This document shows, one piece after another, positions 44,965 to 54,225 of a stretch of DNA of 64,000 nt; positions within the stretch are counted from its first letter, which is position 1; each line of letters opens with the position of its first letter. This DNA comes from Jeotgalibacillus terrae. GTDB lineage: Bacteria > Bacillota > Bacilli > Bacillales > Jeotgalibacillaceae. Made by a program: the position numbers and the translations under genes. The notes below the pieces were generated by a model. It searched no databases. It worked only from the letters and a program-made list of their open reading frames with translations, and had not been told where the DNA came from. The stretch covers positions 166,287-230,286 of the forward strand of contig NZ_JAFBDK010000007.1 of NCBI RefSeq assembly GCF_016908195.1, given 5' to 3'.

Positions 44965-46749
44965 TTAATCTATATACTGATCAAAAAACGCCAGTACTTC
45001 CTCATATACTTTCATTTCATTCGCTTTCTTCGAGAAGCCATGCCCTTCATCATCAAGTACGAGGTATTTCACGTCTCTTCCCTTTCCTTTCAGCGCTTCA
45101 ACAATCTGATCCGACTCAGCTTTCACAACGCGCGGATCTTTTGCGCCCTGGATCACAAACATCGGCTTTGTCATTGAATCAAGGTATTCAATCGGTGAGT
45201 CTTCAGTCAGCTTTTCTTTATCCTCAACCGGATCTCCCACCCACTGCTTCATGACAGGCTTCCAGTGCTCCGGTACTGATTCGATAAAGCTGAACAGGTT
45301 ACATGGCCCGAAGATATCAACGACTGCTTTAAAGTAATCCGCATGACGGCCGTGCAGGAGCAGTGCCATATATCCGCCATAGCTACCGCCCATCAGCAAT
45401 ACTTTATCACGGTCAGCAAGTCCTTTTTTGAACAGGTACTCAAGACCCTCGATATTATCCAGGCGTGGGCCGTGACCCCAGTCACCTTCAACCATTTTAG
45501 AGAATTTCAGTCCGTATCCGGTTGATCCTCTGAAGTTAGGCGTGAAAATGCTGTAGCCCCGGTAGACAAGGAACTGGAACAGTGAACGGAACGTCGCACG
45601 TTCTGCTGCCTGCGGTCCGCCGTGCGGCCATAAAATCACATGACCATTGCTGTTTTCAGGCTTTGCTTTGAAAAACTGCGCTTCAATGTCAAGCCCGTCA
45701 AATGACTTGTATGTATGCAGCTCAGGCTCTGCCATATCTTCCTCCTTCACACCCGGCACATTATACTTTGTCAGCTGCTTCCACTGACCGTCTTTTCTCA
45801 TATAAAGGTTAGCCGGTCTGACAGCTGTTCTGCCAGCTAGATACAGGTTACCTGAATCAGCCACTTTCAATCCGGCAATTTCAGTTGTCGGAATATCGAT
45901 CTCATTCAGCGACTCTTCCTTCAGGTCGAATTGATACAGCTTATCTTTCACACCTTTTTCAGCGCGGATATACAAGCTGTTTGATGACTGATCATAATGG
46001 ACTGAATCAAAATCCTCTTTCTCAATGGCAGCCACTTTTTCAAATGACTCATTTTCAAGGTTAAAGCGTGCCAGGTAAGAGAAATCTTCACCGTAGTTCG
46101 TTGTAAAATAGATCAGTGTGTCCGAAACGAATTCCACACCTGAGACTGTATGTTGTTCTTCACGATCCGGTGTCAGATACACTTCCTGACCATCTTTTTT
46201 CACAAAAGCAAGCACATAGGTGTTGGCATAATGTTTTACATAGACGAATGACTGTTCATCAGGACTTTTTGCAGAAAGATAGGTTGCTGCGTCCCCGCCT
46301 TCATGAATCACCTTTTCATCTTTTTCCTTCATATCATAACAATAGGATTTTAAGTACGTCTGATCTTCTTTTGTTGACGTATAATACAGTCTTTCCCCGT
46401 CTTTACTGAGATCAAGGCCCATATGACGGGCACCTTCATGCGTACGAACCGGCTCAAGACTCCCACCCTGCGGCGGAACAGCATAAATCTGTCCATTTTC
46501 ATCACCGTCATTGTCCATGATTGCGAGAATATAGCGCCCCTGCTTATCATAAGCAAGCTGCGAACAGCTCTGGTTATGAAAGCTGAGCGGATAAGGAAAG
46601 GCATTCGGAAGATCCATCGCCCAAAGATTATATTTCCCATTCAGGTTCGTACTGAATACAAGCTGTGTCTCTTCTTTGTTCACTGTAAATGTCTGAATCC
46701 CGAATGTCTGAAAAAAGTTCTCCACATCCGGCTGTCTGAATTGAATCAT
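44965..46749 (-). CDS. S9-family serine peptidase (acylaminoacyl/dipeptidyl peptidase type)
   Basis: 594 residues. The first two thirds form a beta-propeller (repeated blades such as NKEETQLVFSTNLNGKYNLW). The last third is an alpha/beta hydrolase with the nucleophile GGSYGGYM near residue 450, the aspartate in VIQGAKDPRV and the histidine in DDEGHGFSK. It is cytoplasmic and cleaves short peptides. AAGGAGG is 10 nt before the ATG. It is a single gene with its own terminator. Confidence 0.92.
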   Translation of the reverse strand: MIQFRQPDVENFFQTFGIQTFTVNKEETQLVFSTNLNGKYNLWAMDLPNAFPYPLSFHNQSCSQLAYDKQGRYILAIMDNDGDENGQIYAVPPQGGSLEPVRTHEGARHMGLDLSKDGERLYYTSTKEDQTYLKSYCYDMKEKDEKVIHEGGDAATYLSAKSPDEQSFVYVKHYANTYVLAFVKKDGQEVYLTPDREEQHTVSGVEFVSDTLIYFTTNYGEDFSYLARFNLENESFEKVAAIEKEDFDSVHYDQSSNSLYIRAEKGVKDKLYQFDLKEESLNEIDIPTTEIAGLKVADSGNLYLAGRTAVRPANLYMRKDGQWKQLTKYNVPGVKEEDMAEPELHTYKSFDGLDIEAQFFKAKPENSNGHVILWPHGGPQAAERATFRSLFQFLVYRGYSIFTPNFRGSTGYGLKFSKMVEGDWGHGPRLDNIEGLEYLFKKGLADRDKVLLMGGSYGGYMALLLHGRHADYFKAVVDIFGPCNLFSFIESVPEHWKPVMKQWVGDPVEDKEKLTEDSPIEYLDSMTKPMFVIQGAKDPRVVKAESDQIVEALKGKGRDVKYLVLDDEGHGFSKKANEMKVYEEVLAFFDQYID

Positions 46750-47154
46750 ATGATAAAATCCTCCTTATTTGTTTCGTCCTCCGTAATATTCTAGTTAGTT
46801 GTGTAAAAGTCCTTTTTTTGTCGGAAATTAGTTGTGATTGGCGGGTAGCTGCGCCAAAATGGGCGAATACGACCTTCGAGTGTGCATACACGACCTTCAA
46901 CAGCGTATATACGACTCTCAATCCGGGTGTATCGGACCCTGGCTAAGTGCAATACGAGCATCGCTAGCACTCACAAGACCTCCGGCAATTGACACACCCT
47001 TTACATGCACTTCGGAAAAAGTCCCTTCAGTTTCTTAAAGGCATGAAGAAGGTGCGTCTGTGCAGCCCGTGCGGATGCTACTACAGCTGATTCCAGTCTT
47101 ACTGCAGCTGCGGAGCAAAATACTGCAACCTGCAGCTACCCCAAAACTTTTAAA
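46750..47154. other. Intergenic space with degenerate 21-bp repeats
   Basis: Between about 46860 and 46965 the motif ATACGACCTTC recurs at 21-22-bp intervals (46870, 46891, 46912, 46933, 46955), decaying along the array. Nothing else is recognisable; the frames through it are low-complexity artefacts. Confidence 0.6.
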
Positions 47155-47183
47155 TTGAATAACTATTCACTCTACGCTATACT
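47155..47183 (+). promoter_or_regulatory. Promoter of the ribU transcript
   Basis: TTGAAT (47155-47160), 17-bp spacer, TATACT (47178-47183), placed about 24 bp before the riboswitch. Confidence 0.8.
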
Positions 47184-47206
47184 AAAATCCTAAACTAAAT
47201 ATCGTT

Positions 47207-47337
47207 CCATCTTCAGGGCAGGGTGAAATTCCCGACCGGCGGTAAATGTAAGAATGAGCCCGCGAGCGAATAGGGAGCTATTTGCTGACTCCGTGAAAAC
47301 CGGAGGCCGACAGTATAGTCTGGATGGGAGAAGATGG
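47207..47337 (+). ncRNA. FMN riboswitch (RFN element)
   Basis: The closing stem P1 is CCATCTTC (47207-47214) with GAAGATGG (47330-47337). Conserved RFN segments lie between: AGGGCAGGGTGAAATTCCCG, ACCGGCGGTAAAT, AGCCCGCGAGC, CCGTGAAAACCGGAGGCCGAC and AGTATAGTCTGGATGGGAGA in order. It binds flavin mononucleotide and switches off the riboflavin transporter gene downstream. Confidence 0.95.
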
Positions 47338-47389
47338 AGGCATGTAAAGGATCTGTGTAAAAGCGACCCTTTATTTCGTGCTGAATTCT

Positions 47390-47424
47390 CCCTGCTGATT
47401 GCGCCGAATCTGCAGGGTTTATTT
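47390..47424 (+). terminator. Riboswitch expression-platform terminator
   Basis: CCCTGC-T-GATT / AATC-T-GCAGGG hairpin (47390-47417) followed by TTTATTT, about 50 nt after the aptamer and 48 nt before ribU. It fits FMN-controlled premature termination. Confidence 0.75.
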
Positions 47425-47471
47425 GTGTACGATGCCGAAACTTCTGTGTGGAACGAGGACAGGAGCTACTC

Positions 47472-48053
47472 ATGTTAAAAAACACACAACTTTTAGTTAA
47501 GCTGTCTATGCTTAGCGCTGTGGCATTTTTGCTGATGATGCTCAATTTTCCACTTCCGTTTTTACCGGAATTTTTGAAAATTGACTTCAGTGACGTGCCT
47601 GCTTTACTTGCAGCGATTCTCTTCTCACCAATGGCTGGTGTTGTTGTAGAAGCGCTGAAAAACATTCTGTACTATCTATTTAAAGGGAGCGGCGTCCCGA
47701 TCGGGGAACTCTCAAACTTCATTGCAGGCTGTGCATTTATCCTGCCTGTCGCGTTTTTCTATCATAAACGCAAAACAAAAGGTGCACTGGCAAAAGGGCT
47801 GATTGCAGGAACTGTTCTAATGGTTCTGCTGCTTGCAGTATTAAATTACTTTTTAATCCTGCCTGCATACGCCTGGTTCTTCGGAATGGATTATATGCTT
47901 GATCCGGCAGTAAAACTGGGTCTGACAACCGGCGCAATTATTCCGTTTAACCTGATCAAATCAGCCTGTGTCGCAGCACTATTTATTCCTTTATTCGTCA
48001 AATTAAAACCATGGATCCGGCAGCAGTCACTGCAGAGCGGACCAATATCATAA
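47472..48053 (+). CDS. ribU: Riboflavin ECF transporter substrate-binding subunit
   Basis: 193 residues with five or six membrane helices. The N-terminus (VKLSMLSAVAFLLMMLNFPLP) and the riboflavin-site segment (FLKIDFSDVPALLAAILFSP) are typical of RibU, the S-component that binds riboflavin and works with the shared ECF energising module. AGGAG lies 6 nt before the ATG at 47472. The FMN riboswitch directly upstream supports the assignment. Confidence 0.94.
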   Translation: MLKNTQLLVKLSMLSAVAFLLMMLNFPLPFLPEFLKIDFSDVPALLAAILFSPMAGVVVEALKNILYYLFKGSGVPIGELSNFIAGCAFILPVAFFYHKRKTKGALAKGLIAGTVLMVLLLAVLNYFLILPAYAWFFGMDYMLDPAVKLGLTTGAIIPFNLIKSACVAALFIPLFVKLKPWIRQQSLQSGPIS

Positions 48054-48056
48054 TCA

Positions 48057-48093
48057 AAGCATCGGCAGCCCATTAGGCTGACCGGTGCTTTTT
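48057..48093 (+). terminator. Terminator of ribU
   Basis: AAGCATCGG / CCGGTGCTT with an inner AGCC / GGCT pairing, followed by TTTT. It begins just after the stop codon. Confidence 0.85.
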
Positions 48094-48139
48094 CATGTAT
48101 AATATAAATTATATTAAAGTTAGTTGATGTTTCAATACA

Positions 48140-48269
48140 GCTGTGATTTGAGCGTAAGGGGGTGACTCCAGCGGGAGCAGACGGACAGGTGAGACCCCGC
48201 AGTGCGGAGCACGAGGAGGCTCACCGCCGGCCCCGCGGAAAGCATCCCCCTGTAGCGAAAATCAGCAGC
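48140..48269 (-). repeat. Dispersed palindromic repeat, copy R3 (reversed)
   Basis: Reverse-oriented relative to R1. It has the core GGTGACTCCAGC, GGTGAGACCCCGC, GAGGAGGCTCACCGC and GCGGAAAGCATCC, and ends GCTGTGATTT / AATCAGCAGC. It lies 40 bp before pepT. Confidence 0.85.
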
Positions 48270-48310
48270 CAATTTTACAGAACCATATTAAAAATCCAGG
48301 AGGCATTCTC

Positions 48311-49537
48311 ATGCAACAGAAATTAATGGACCGCTTGATTACATATGCAAAAATAGATACACAGTCGAACCCCGACTCCCCTTCAACACCTTCAACTGAA
48401 AAGCAGTGGGATCTGCTGCGTCACTTAGAAGCCGAGTTAAAAGAAATCGGTCTTGAAGAAGTCGAAGTGGATGACCATGGCTACCTGATGGCTACATTGC
48501 CTGCCAACACTGAAGGCGACATTCCGACAATCGGCTTCCTGGCTCACGTAGATACAGCGACTGACTTCACCGGAACAAACGTGAATCCTCAGGTCGTACA
48601 ATACGAAGGCGGGGGCATTCCTTTAAATGATAAAGTCACCATGTCACCAGCTGAATTTCCTGAGCTGAGCAAATATAAAGGCCATACCCTGATTACAACT
48701 GACGGAACAACCCTTTTAGGTGCAGATAATAAAGCAGGGATTGCTGAAATCGTGACTGCAATGGAACATCTGATTCAAAACCCTGAGATCAAACATGGGA
48801 AAATCCGTGTTGCATTTACTCCGGATGAAGAAATCGGACGCGGACCGCATAAGTTTGATGTAGAAAGGTTTGGTGCTGACTATGCCTATACGATTGATGG
48901 CGGCCCCCTTGGCGAACTTCAGTATGAAAGCTTTAACGCTGCAGGCGCTAAGCTGACAATCCACGGTACAAACGTTCACCCGGGTACCGCTAAAAATAAA
49001 ATGGTCAACTCGCTGAAGATTGCAATGGAGTTGAATCAATTGCTTCCTCTTGATGAAGCACCTGAATTCACTTCAGGCTATGAAGGCTTCTTTCATTTAA
49101 TGCAAATGAACGGAGACGTTGAGAAAACGGAGCTTCAATACATTATCCGCGATCACGACCGTGACAAGTTTGAAAAGCGCAAATCAACATTGCAGCGTGT
49201 TGCTGATGAAGTGAATGCGAAGCATGGAAATGGAACAGTAGAACTGACGATAGAAGATCAGTACTATAACATGCGTGAAAAAATTGAGCCCGTCAGTTTT
49301 ATTGTCGACATTGCTGAAGAAGCAATGAAATCACTTAATATTGAAGCGATTATTGAACCAATCCGTGGTGGAACAGACGGCTCTCAACTATCTTATATGG
49401 GGCTGCCGACACCTAATGTATTTACAGGCGGTGAAAACTTCCACGGGAAATTTGAGTATATCTCTGTGGATAACATGGAAAAAGCTTCACAAGTGATCGT
49501 GGAGATCGCAAAACGTTTTCCACATGTGGATAAGTAA
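48311..49537 (+). CDS. pepT: Peptidase T (tripeptide aminopeptidase)
   Basis: 408 residues, the family length. Metal ligands of the M20 fold are visible: [28 protein letters not shown] and [11 protein letters not shown], with [19 protein letters not shown] near the C-terminus. It removes the N-terminal residue from tripeptides in the cytoplasm using two zinc ions. AGGAGG is 7 nt before the ATG. Confidence 0.95.
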   Translation: MQQKLMDRLITYAKIDTQSNPDSPSTPSTEKQWDLLRHLEAELKEIGLEEVEVDDHGYLMATLPANTEGDIPTIGFLAHVDTATDFTGTNVNPQVVQYEGGGIPLNDKVTMSPAEFPELSKYKGHTLITTDGTTLLGADNKAGIAEIVTAMEHLIQNPEIKHGKIRVAFTPDEEIGRGPHKFDVERFGADYAYTIDGGPLGELQYESFNAAGAKLTIHGTNVHPGTAKNKMVNSLKIAMELNQLLPLDEAPEFTSGYEGFFHLMQMNGDVEKTELQYIIRDHDRDKFEKRKSTLQRVADEVNAKHGNGTVELTIEDQYYNMREKIEPVSFIVDIAEEAMKSLNIEAIIEPIRGGTDGSQLSYMGLPTPNVFTGGENFHGKFEYISVDNMEKASQVIVEIAKRFPHVDK

Positions 49538-49555
49538 TAGAGAAAGGAGACCATT

Positions 49556-49756
49556 GTGGACTTAAGAAAACTTGATCTAATTTTAAGCGTTGTATTACTT
49601 ATTAACTCGATCCGGATTTTTTATCTGATCGCGACAAATGATGATCCGGTGCCATTTGATTATATGGTCCTTTTCTTCTCTACAGTTGGAGCTGTGATTT
49701 TATTTATGAACAGCCGCCGCAGGAAAATGAAAGAAGAAGGCCGTCTGGAAGAGTAA
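49556..49756 (+). CDS. Small membrane protein (66 residues), downstream of pepT
   Basis: Two hydrophobic helices (LILSVVLLINSIRIFYLIA and YMVLFFSTVGAVILFM) separated by a short acidic loop (NDDPVPFD), then a basic tail (NSRRRKMKEEG). The GTG start has AAAGGAG 6 nt upstream. It follows pepT by 18 bp, so the two are cotranscribed. Function unknown. Confidence 0.75.
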   Translation: MDLRKLDLILSVVLLINSIRIFYLIATNDDPVPFDYMVLFFSTVGAVILFMNSRRRKMKEEGRLEE

Positions 49757-49779
49757 CGGTAATTTCAAATAACCTTTAA

Positions 49780-49815
49780 ACGAGAGTGAGACATTACATG
49801 TCCATTCTCGTTTTG
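49780..49815 (+). terminator. Terminator of pepT operon
   Basis: ACGAGAGTGAGACAT pairs with ATGTCCATTCTCGT (small internal mismatches) around TAC and is followed by TTTGTTTTT. Confidence 0.8.
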
Positions 49816-49938
49816 TTTTTCGCTCTGTAAAGAGTACTATTGCTTTTCACTATAATCACCATCTTTGCAATAGAACGTCAGACTTTAACATCATATGTTT
49901 TTTAATTATATTCAATTATATGTAAATTAATTAAAATT

Positions 49939-49970
49939 AAAAAGGAATCTATTCCAATAGATCCCTTTTT
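49939..49970. terminator. Bidirectional terminator after parR
   Basis: AAAAAGG-A-ATCTATT / AATAGAT-C-CCTTTTT around CC, flanked by As and Ts on both strands. It lies just downstream of the minus-strand parR. Confidence 0.85.
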
Positions 49971-49976
49971 AATCAT

Positions 49977-50513
49977 TTATTTATTCATTTTATCCAAGAA
50001 ACTTCCTAATAAATCATCTAAATCTTCTTCTTTATCCTCCTGAACCTCTTCACGCTCAATTTGTATTGAATCAATCTGGTCCAAATCGTCGTATTCCGGT
50101 TCCGGCTGAGGTTTAGGATCAGGAGTTGTTTCAACAGGCGGCTCATCCTCCTGAAGATACAATGCTTCATCCACAGATAACGATGTGCTGTTCATTGATG
50201 CCAGTATAGCTGTTGCTCTGACAGGGTCGTTAAGCAGCTGATAGACGATATTGCCAAGCAGTGCCTCTGAATGCGCATGTCTGAGCCACGAGCGCTGTTC
50301 TTTAGATAGCTGCTTAGGAAGAGGGACAGTGATTGTCTCTCTTTCTTTTTGACTGTTTTTACCCAGTCCTTCAAGTGCAAACTCAGCAACTTTACTTGAA
50401 AAGTTCCGATTTTCGCTTTCTTTCAGCTTTTGCAGTTCACGCAATAAATGATCTGGTGTATCAGAAGGGAGGCGAAATGTAATTGCCTGGCCCTTCTTGA
50501 TCGAACCACTCAT
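49977..50513 (-). CDS. parR: ParR-type DNA-binding adaptor
   Basis: 178 residues. The N-terminal region (GQAITFRLPSDTPDHLLREL, NFSSKVAEFALEGL) looks like a ribbon-helix-helix DNA-binding domain. The middle is helical. The second half is a proline- and acid-rich linker ending in a short amphipathic tail (DDLLGSFLDKMNK), the usual layout of ParR, whose C-terminus caps ParM filaments. ParR binds centromere iterons and links DNA to the filament. It is 10 bp downstream of parM. The name rests on position and layout. Confidence 0.78.
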   Translation of the reverse strand: MSGSIKKGQAITFRLPSDTPDHLLRELQKLKESENRNFSSKVAEFALEGLGKNSQKERETITVPLPKQLSKEQRSWLRHAHSEALLGNIVYQLLNDPVRATAILASMNSTSLSVDEALYLQEDEPPVETTPDPKPQPEPEYDDLDQIDSIQIEREEVQEDKEEDLDDLLGSFLDKMNK

Positions 50514-50523
50514 TTAATACACC

Positions 50524-51702
50524 TTATTTAGAAGCTGCTTTCGCTTCTGGCTTTTTCTGAGCAGCTTCCTTATTGTTTTTGCGCACAAAATCACTGATTA
50601 GCTTGTGGTAGGCGTTAGCCATCATCCAGATGCTTTCTTTTTCATCCTCAAAGAAGTCGATATTGTATCCGTCCAGGTTGTTATTAAGTGTCTTAAGATA
50701 GTCTTTTAACACCATTGAACCACCGCCAACGAAGTAGCAGATTTCTGTCTGTGAGTTCTTTGCCCATACATTGCGCAGGTGACGGTATTCTTTCTTTGCA
50801 AGGTCCAGAAGAATACGGTCTGTGATGTCGTGTACGCTTGTGCGTGAACCTTTTACCATGATGTGGTTGCGATCATTTTTCTTCGTAATGATGTCTACTA
50901 CATCACGGCGCGTATCAAGCTCGACACCATGACGTGAACGGATTTCCTCACGAATTGCTTCGAGTGACTCAGATACGCCAAGGTTGAAGCCCTGAGCCTT
51001 ATCATCATCTACGTTACGGTTTCTGATTACAGCAATGTCAGTGGAAAGTCCACCGATATCCTGGATCAGAATCTGCTTGTCAATCAGGTCACGGTTAATG
51101 ATTTTGCCTTCGTTATCCATGACAAGGTTAATAAACGCAGCAAAACCTTCCGGATATACTTTTACTTCTTCAAACTTGATGTTTACTTTCTTACCTTGAA
51201 ACTTAGGTGTCACCAGGAATTCAACCTGATGTACAGAGCCGAGCAGCTGAGAACGGAAGCCTACATCTTTTCCTTCTTTTACTTCTCTTAACGGAAGCCC
51301 CGTACCCAGTGTATATGTTGCATCCACTACGTTATTTTTTGCTTCAAAACCACTTTCTTCACGTGCTGCATCAAGGGCAATGCTTGCAAACAGCATAACA
51401 AGTGACTGGTCTTCTTCAGACTTGCTGCTTCCCGGGTCCAGCTCAGTTGCGTTATCACTCTTAGTTGCAAGGTTACCTACACGGTAAATCGCGTTATTGT
51501 CCTGCAGGGCAGGGGAGTGAACGCGGATATGTAAGCCATCAAGCGGATCTTTCTGGTGAAGGTCCTCAATACCAATAACCGGACGATCTTCACGGTCTCT
51601 TGCAATGACGTTAGGGATATTTAGTTCATAATCAGATTTTCCAAATAAAGCTTTTACTGAATCATTACCAACATCTACTGCTGCAATTCTTGTGTTATTC
51701 AT
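50524..51702 (-). CDS. parM: ParM/StbA-family actin-like ATPase
   Basis: 392 residues. Actin-fold motifs are in order: phosphate-1 AAVDVGNDSVKALFG (7-21), phosphate-2 IQDIGGLSTDIAVI (213-226) and the adenosine motif FVGGGSMVLKDYL (324-336). It ends in a lysine/alanine-rich tail. ParM polymerises with ATP and pushes DNA copies apart. It is normally carried by plasmids; here it sits among housekeeping genes. AGGAGG precedes the ATG. The iteron array upstream and parR downstream complete a type II partition module. Confidence 0.9.
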   Translation of the reverse strand: MNNTRIAAVDVGNDSVKALFGKSDYELNIPNVIARDREDRPVIGIEDLHQKDPLDGLHIRVHSPALQDNNAIYRVGNLATKSDNATELDPGSSKSEEDQSLVMLFASIALDAAREESGFEAKNNVVDATYTLGTGLPLREVKEGKDVGFRSQLLGSVHQVEFLVTPKFQGKKVNIKFEEVKVYPEGFAAFINLVMDNEGKIINRDLIDKQILIQDIGGLSTDIAVIRNRNVDDDKAQGFNLGVSESLEAIREEIRSRHGVELDTRRDVVDIITKKNDRNHIMVKGSRTSVHDITDRILLDLAKKEYRHLRNVWAKNSQTEICYFVGGGSMVLKDYLKTLNNNLDGYNIDFFEDEKESIWMMANAYHKLISDFVRKNNKEAAQKKPEAKAASK

Positions 51703-51757
51703 AACATCCTCCTGGTTAACGTTAAATTTCTACGGGTTTACCCGCTCTTACCTACTT

Positions 51758-51786
51758 TATATAAGAGAGGCTTTGACGTCAATCAA
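51758..51786 (-). promoter_or_regulatory. Promoter of parMR
   Basis: On the minus strand TTGATT (51786-51781), a 17-bp spacer and TATATA (51763-51758). It lies between the iterons and parM. Confidence 0.65.
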
Positions 51787-51814
51787 ACATAAGTACTGAA
51801 AAATCTGACTTGAT

Positions 51815-51951
51815 GTATACAAAAACGAATACATGTTTACAAAAGCGTATACATACTTATATATCAACATGTATACACAATTGTGTACATGTATACGTTA
51901 TTGTAAACATAATGTATACAAATTGTTTACATGTGTACGAATTTGTATACA
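51815..51951. repeat. Iteron array, candidate parC centromere
   Basis: At least ten GTNTAC(A/G) units, many within the palindrome TGTATACA, occur on one or both strands at 51815, 51835, 51847, 51871, 51883, 51891, 51902 (reverse), 51914, 51925, 51933 and 51945. Several neighbours are 11-12 bp apart, about one helical turn. The array lies immediately upstream of the parMR promoter, as parC does in type II partition systems. Confidence 0.8.
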
Positions 51952-52038
51952 TACAATTCGTTATCTAAAATCCGGAAAAACATGAAACTAAATACCAGTG
52001 TAAATCGTATGAATAATTAAGAAGAAAGGAGCTTGTAA

Positions 52039-52647
52039 ATGAATCCGATCATTTCAGTTTGGCGGGAACCGAAGAAAACTACGCAGTATATGCTCGATCA
52101 TAATAAATCAACCTATTCGTTAATTTTATTTGCGATATCAGGGATAGGAATTGTGCTGAATGCACTTCAGGAAAGCGGAACAATGAATGATATTCCATTT
52201 TTGTATGTAGTTTTAATATTTCTGGCAGGGGCTCCGATAGCAGGTATACTATCGTTTTATATCAATGTTGGGTTAAATACAATCGTCGGGAGATGGCTTG
52301 GAGGTACAGCTAATGCGAAAAGAATGAAAAAGGCTGTAGGTGTCACTGTTATACCAAACCTTTATTTAACGGCTATTACAGCAGTATTTGCAATCGTTTA
52401 TGGACCACAGTTTTTCGAAACACCAGGGTTTCAGGAGATATCATCACTGCCTACTACTGCTGCTGTAATCCTTGGCGCATTCACTCTCCTCATCAGTATC
52501 TGGCAGCTGATCGTAACTAGTAAAGCGTTAGGCATCATCCATGAATTCTCCAGCTGGAGAGGACTGGGTGTAACATTAATTGGCGGGATATTGATCACTG
52601 CTATTATTATCCCTATTGTTACTGCTTTTGTACTGATGAATATGTAA
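52039..52647 (+). CDS. Yip1-family membrane protein
   Basis: 202 residues with five hydrophobic helices, for example SLILFAISGIGIVLNAL, YVVLIFLAGAPIAGILSFYI and LGVTLIGGILITAIIIPIV. The opening (ISVWREPKKTTQYML) and the helix plan fit bacterial Yip1-domain proteins. Function unknown. AAAGGAG lies about 8 nt before the ATG. The iteron array is upstream and a bidirectional terminator follows. Confidence 0.75.
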   Translation: MNPIISVWREPKKTTQYMLDHNKSTYSLILFAISGIGIVLNALQESGTMNDIPFLYVVLIFLAGAPIAGILSFYINVGLNTIVGRWLGGTANAKRMKKAVGVTVIPNLYLTAITAVFAIVYGPQFFETPGFQEISSLPTTAAVILGAFTLLISIWQLIVTSKALGIIHEFSSWRGLGVTLIGGILITAIIIPIVTAFVLMNM

Positions 52648-52680
52648 AAATCCGAGACAAACACTGTCTCGGATTTTTTC
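52646..52680. terminator. Bidirectional terminator
   Basis: AATCCGAGACA / TGTCTCGGATT, perfect 11-bp stem around five bases, flanked by As and Ts. Shared by the convergent Yip1-family and dbpA genes. Confidence 0.9.
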
Positions 52681-52686
52681 GGGTTA

Positions 52687-54120
52687 TTATTTCTTCGCAG
52701 GGTACACTTTCAGTTTTTTCCCTTTGATCGTAGTTTCTTTTAATGCAGCAATCACTTTATGACCCTTACCATTATGAATTTCAATAAAAGAACAGGTCGG
52801 TTCGATCGTAATAATGCCTATATCTTCAGCCTCAACGCCGCTTATCGCAGTAATTGTACCTACAAAGTCGCCTGCTCTCAGCTTTTTCTTTTTACCGCCG
52901 TTCACATAAATCTTCAGGATATCCTCACTGACCTTTTCAATCGCTGCAGTTTTTCTTTCCAGCTGTTCATCCATTTTAGCCCAAAATGCAGCAATATCAG
53001 CGGGCGGCACTGCGTCCATTTCAATAAGATTCGCATTGGAATAGTCAATAATCGACGCAAGACGCTCTTCTTCACGTCCTGCCTCTACAAACGATACAAC
53101 TTTTCCGCTCTTCCCTGCCCTGCCTGTTCTGCCGCTTCTATGTGTATAAGCAGGCAGCTCCAATGGCAGATCATAGTTTACAACCAGCGAGACATTCGCT
53201 ACATCAATTCCCCTTGCAGCAATATCTGTTGCAATCAGATAACGGAAGTCTCCTCTTTTGAATTCATTCATCACATCAAAACGCTCTTCCTGTACCATTC
53301 CCCCATGTATTTTATCGCATGAATAGCCTGCGCGGTCGAGCCGTTCAGTCAGCTCATCCGTCCGATCCTGCGTCCGGCAGAAAATCATACACGTGTCAGG
53401 GTTTTCACTCATCGTGACCTGTTTTAAAAGTTCAAACTTCTGCTTTTCATCTGTTTTCATATAAAGATGCTGAATCAAATCCTCCACTTTGTGCTCAGAA
53501 GCGATCTCGAAGCGCTCAGGCGATTTCAGCCACTTAGCAGCCAATGACTCTACTTCTTCAGAAAAAGTCGCTGAGAAGAGCGCTGTGACTCTCTCTTTTG
53601 GCATAAATGCCATAATCGATTCCACCTGCTCGACAAATCCTCTGTTAAACAGCTCATCTGCTTCATCAATGATGACGTATTTAAGTTTTGAAGGATCAAA
53701 TGTCCCTTTTTCTAAATGATCGAGCAGTCTGCCTGGTGTACCGGAAATGATATGCGTTTTTTGTTTCAGTTCAAGCTTCTGCTTAGCAAATGGCTGTCTC
53801 CCGTATAAAGCAGTGGCTTTTATACGTTTGAACCGGCCGATTGCAAGTGCATCAAGGCGCACCTGGTCAGCAAGTTCACGTGTCGGCGTAATAATCAGGG
53901 CCTGCGGTTTATTTTCTTCCCAGTCAATCTGATCACATAGCGGTATCGCATAAGCAGCTGTCTTTCCGCTCCCTGTCTGCGCTTTAGCCATCAGGTCATG
54001 CCCTTTAGTCAGAGCCGGGATTACCTGCTCCTGCACCTCTGTGGGTGATATATATGAAAGTTTCTCAAGTGAGTCCTGAATAGAGGGACTAAGGTTAAAT
54101 TGTTGCCAGTTTTTCGTCAT
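52687..54120 (-). CDS. dbpA: ATP-dependent RNA helicase DbpA
   Basis: 477 residues, close to B. subtilis DbpA/YxiN. DEAD-box motifs are in order: Q-motif region, AQTGSGKT (Walker A), PTRELA, GTPGRLLDH, DEAD (VIIDEADELF), SAT and HRSGRTGRAG. The C-terminal domain (RAGDFVGTITAISG to LKETTIKGKKLKVYP) is the DbpA RNA-binding domain, which recognises hairpin 92 of 23S rRNA, so the enzyme acts in 50S ribosome assembly. AAAGGAG precedes the ATG. Confidence 0.95.
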   Translation of the reverse strand: MTKNWQQFNLSPSIQDSLEKLSYISPTEVQEQVIPALTKGHDLMAKAQTGSGKTAAYAIPLCDQIDWEENKPQALIITPTRELADQVRLDALAIGRFKRIKATALYGRQPFAKQKLELKQKTHIISGTPGRLLDHLEKGTFDPSKLKYVIIDEADELFNRGFVEQVESIMAFMPKERVTALFSATFSEEVESLAAKWLKSPERFEIASEHKVEDLIQHLYMKTDEKQKFELLKQVTMSENPDTCMIFCRTQDRTDELTERLDRAGYSCDKIHGGMVQEERFDVMNEFKRGDFRYLIATDIAARGIDVANVSLVVNYDLPLELPAYTHRSGRTGRAGKSGKVVSFVEAGREEERLASIIDYSNANLIEMDAVPPADIAAFWAKMDEQLERKTAAIEKVSEDILKIYVNGGKKKKLRAGDFVGTITAISGVEAEDIGIITIEPTCSFIEIHNGKGHKVIAALKETTIKGKKLKVYPAKK

Positions 54121-54172
54121 GTGGTACTCCTTTAAAAGTGATTCTGTTAGTATACCACGGACCCAAAAGAAA

Positions 54173-54208
54173 AAAACTGCCCGGCGCCGGAATAGCGCTG
54201 AGCAGTTT
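54173..54208 (-). terminator. Terminator of katE
   Basis: On the minus strand AACTGCTCAGCGC pairs with GCGCCGGGCAGTT (some mismatch), followed by TTTTT, 18 bp after the catalase stop. A-rich on the other side too. Confidence 0.8.
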
Positions 54209-54225
54209 TTGTTAAAACAATTAAA

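Noticed and set aside
46628..46921. 97-codon minus-strand frame across the peptidase start and the 21-bp repeats
   Set aside because: It overlaps the real S9 peptidase gene and its first part is only the translation of the 21-bp repeat.
51815..51951. The iteron array as a CRISPR array or replication origin
   Set aside because: Units are 7-8 bp with irregular 8-24 bp spacing, there are no cas or replication genes, and the adjacent parMR explains it better.
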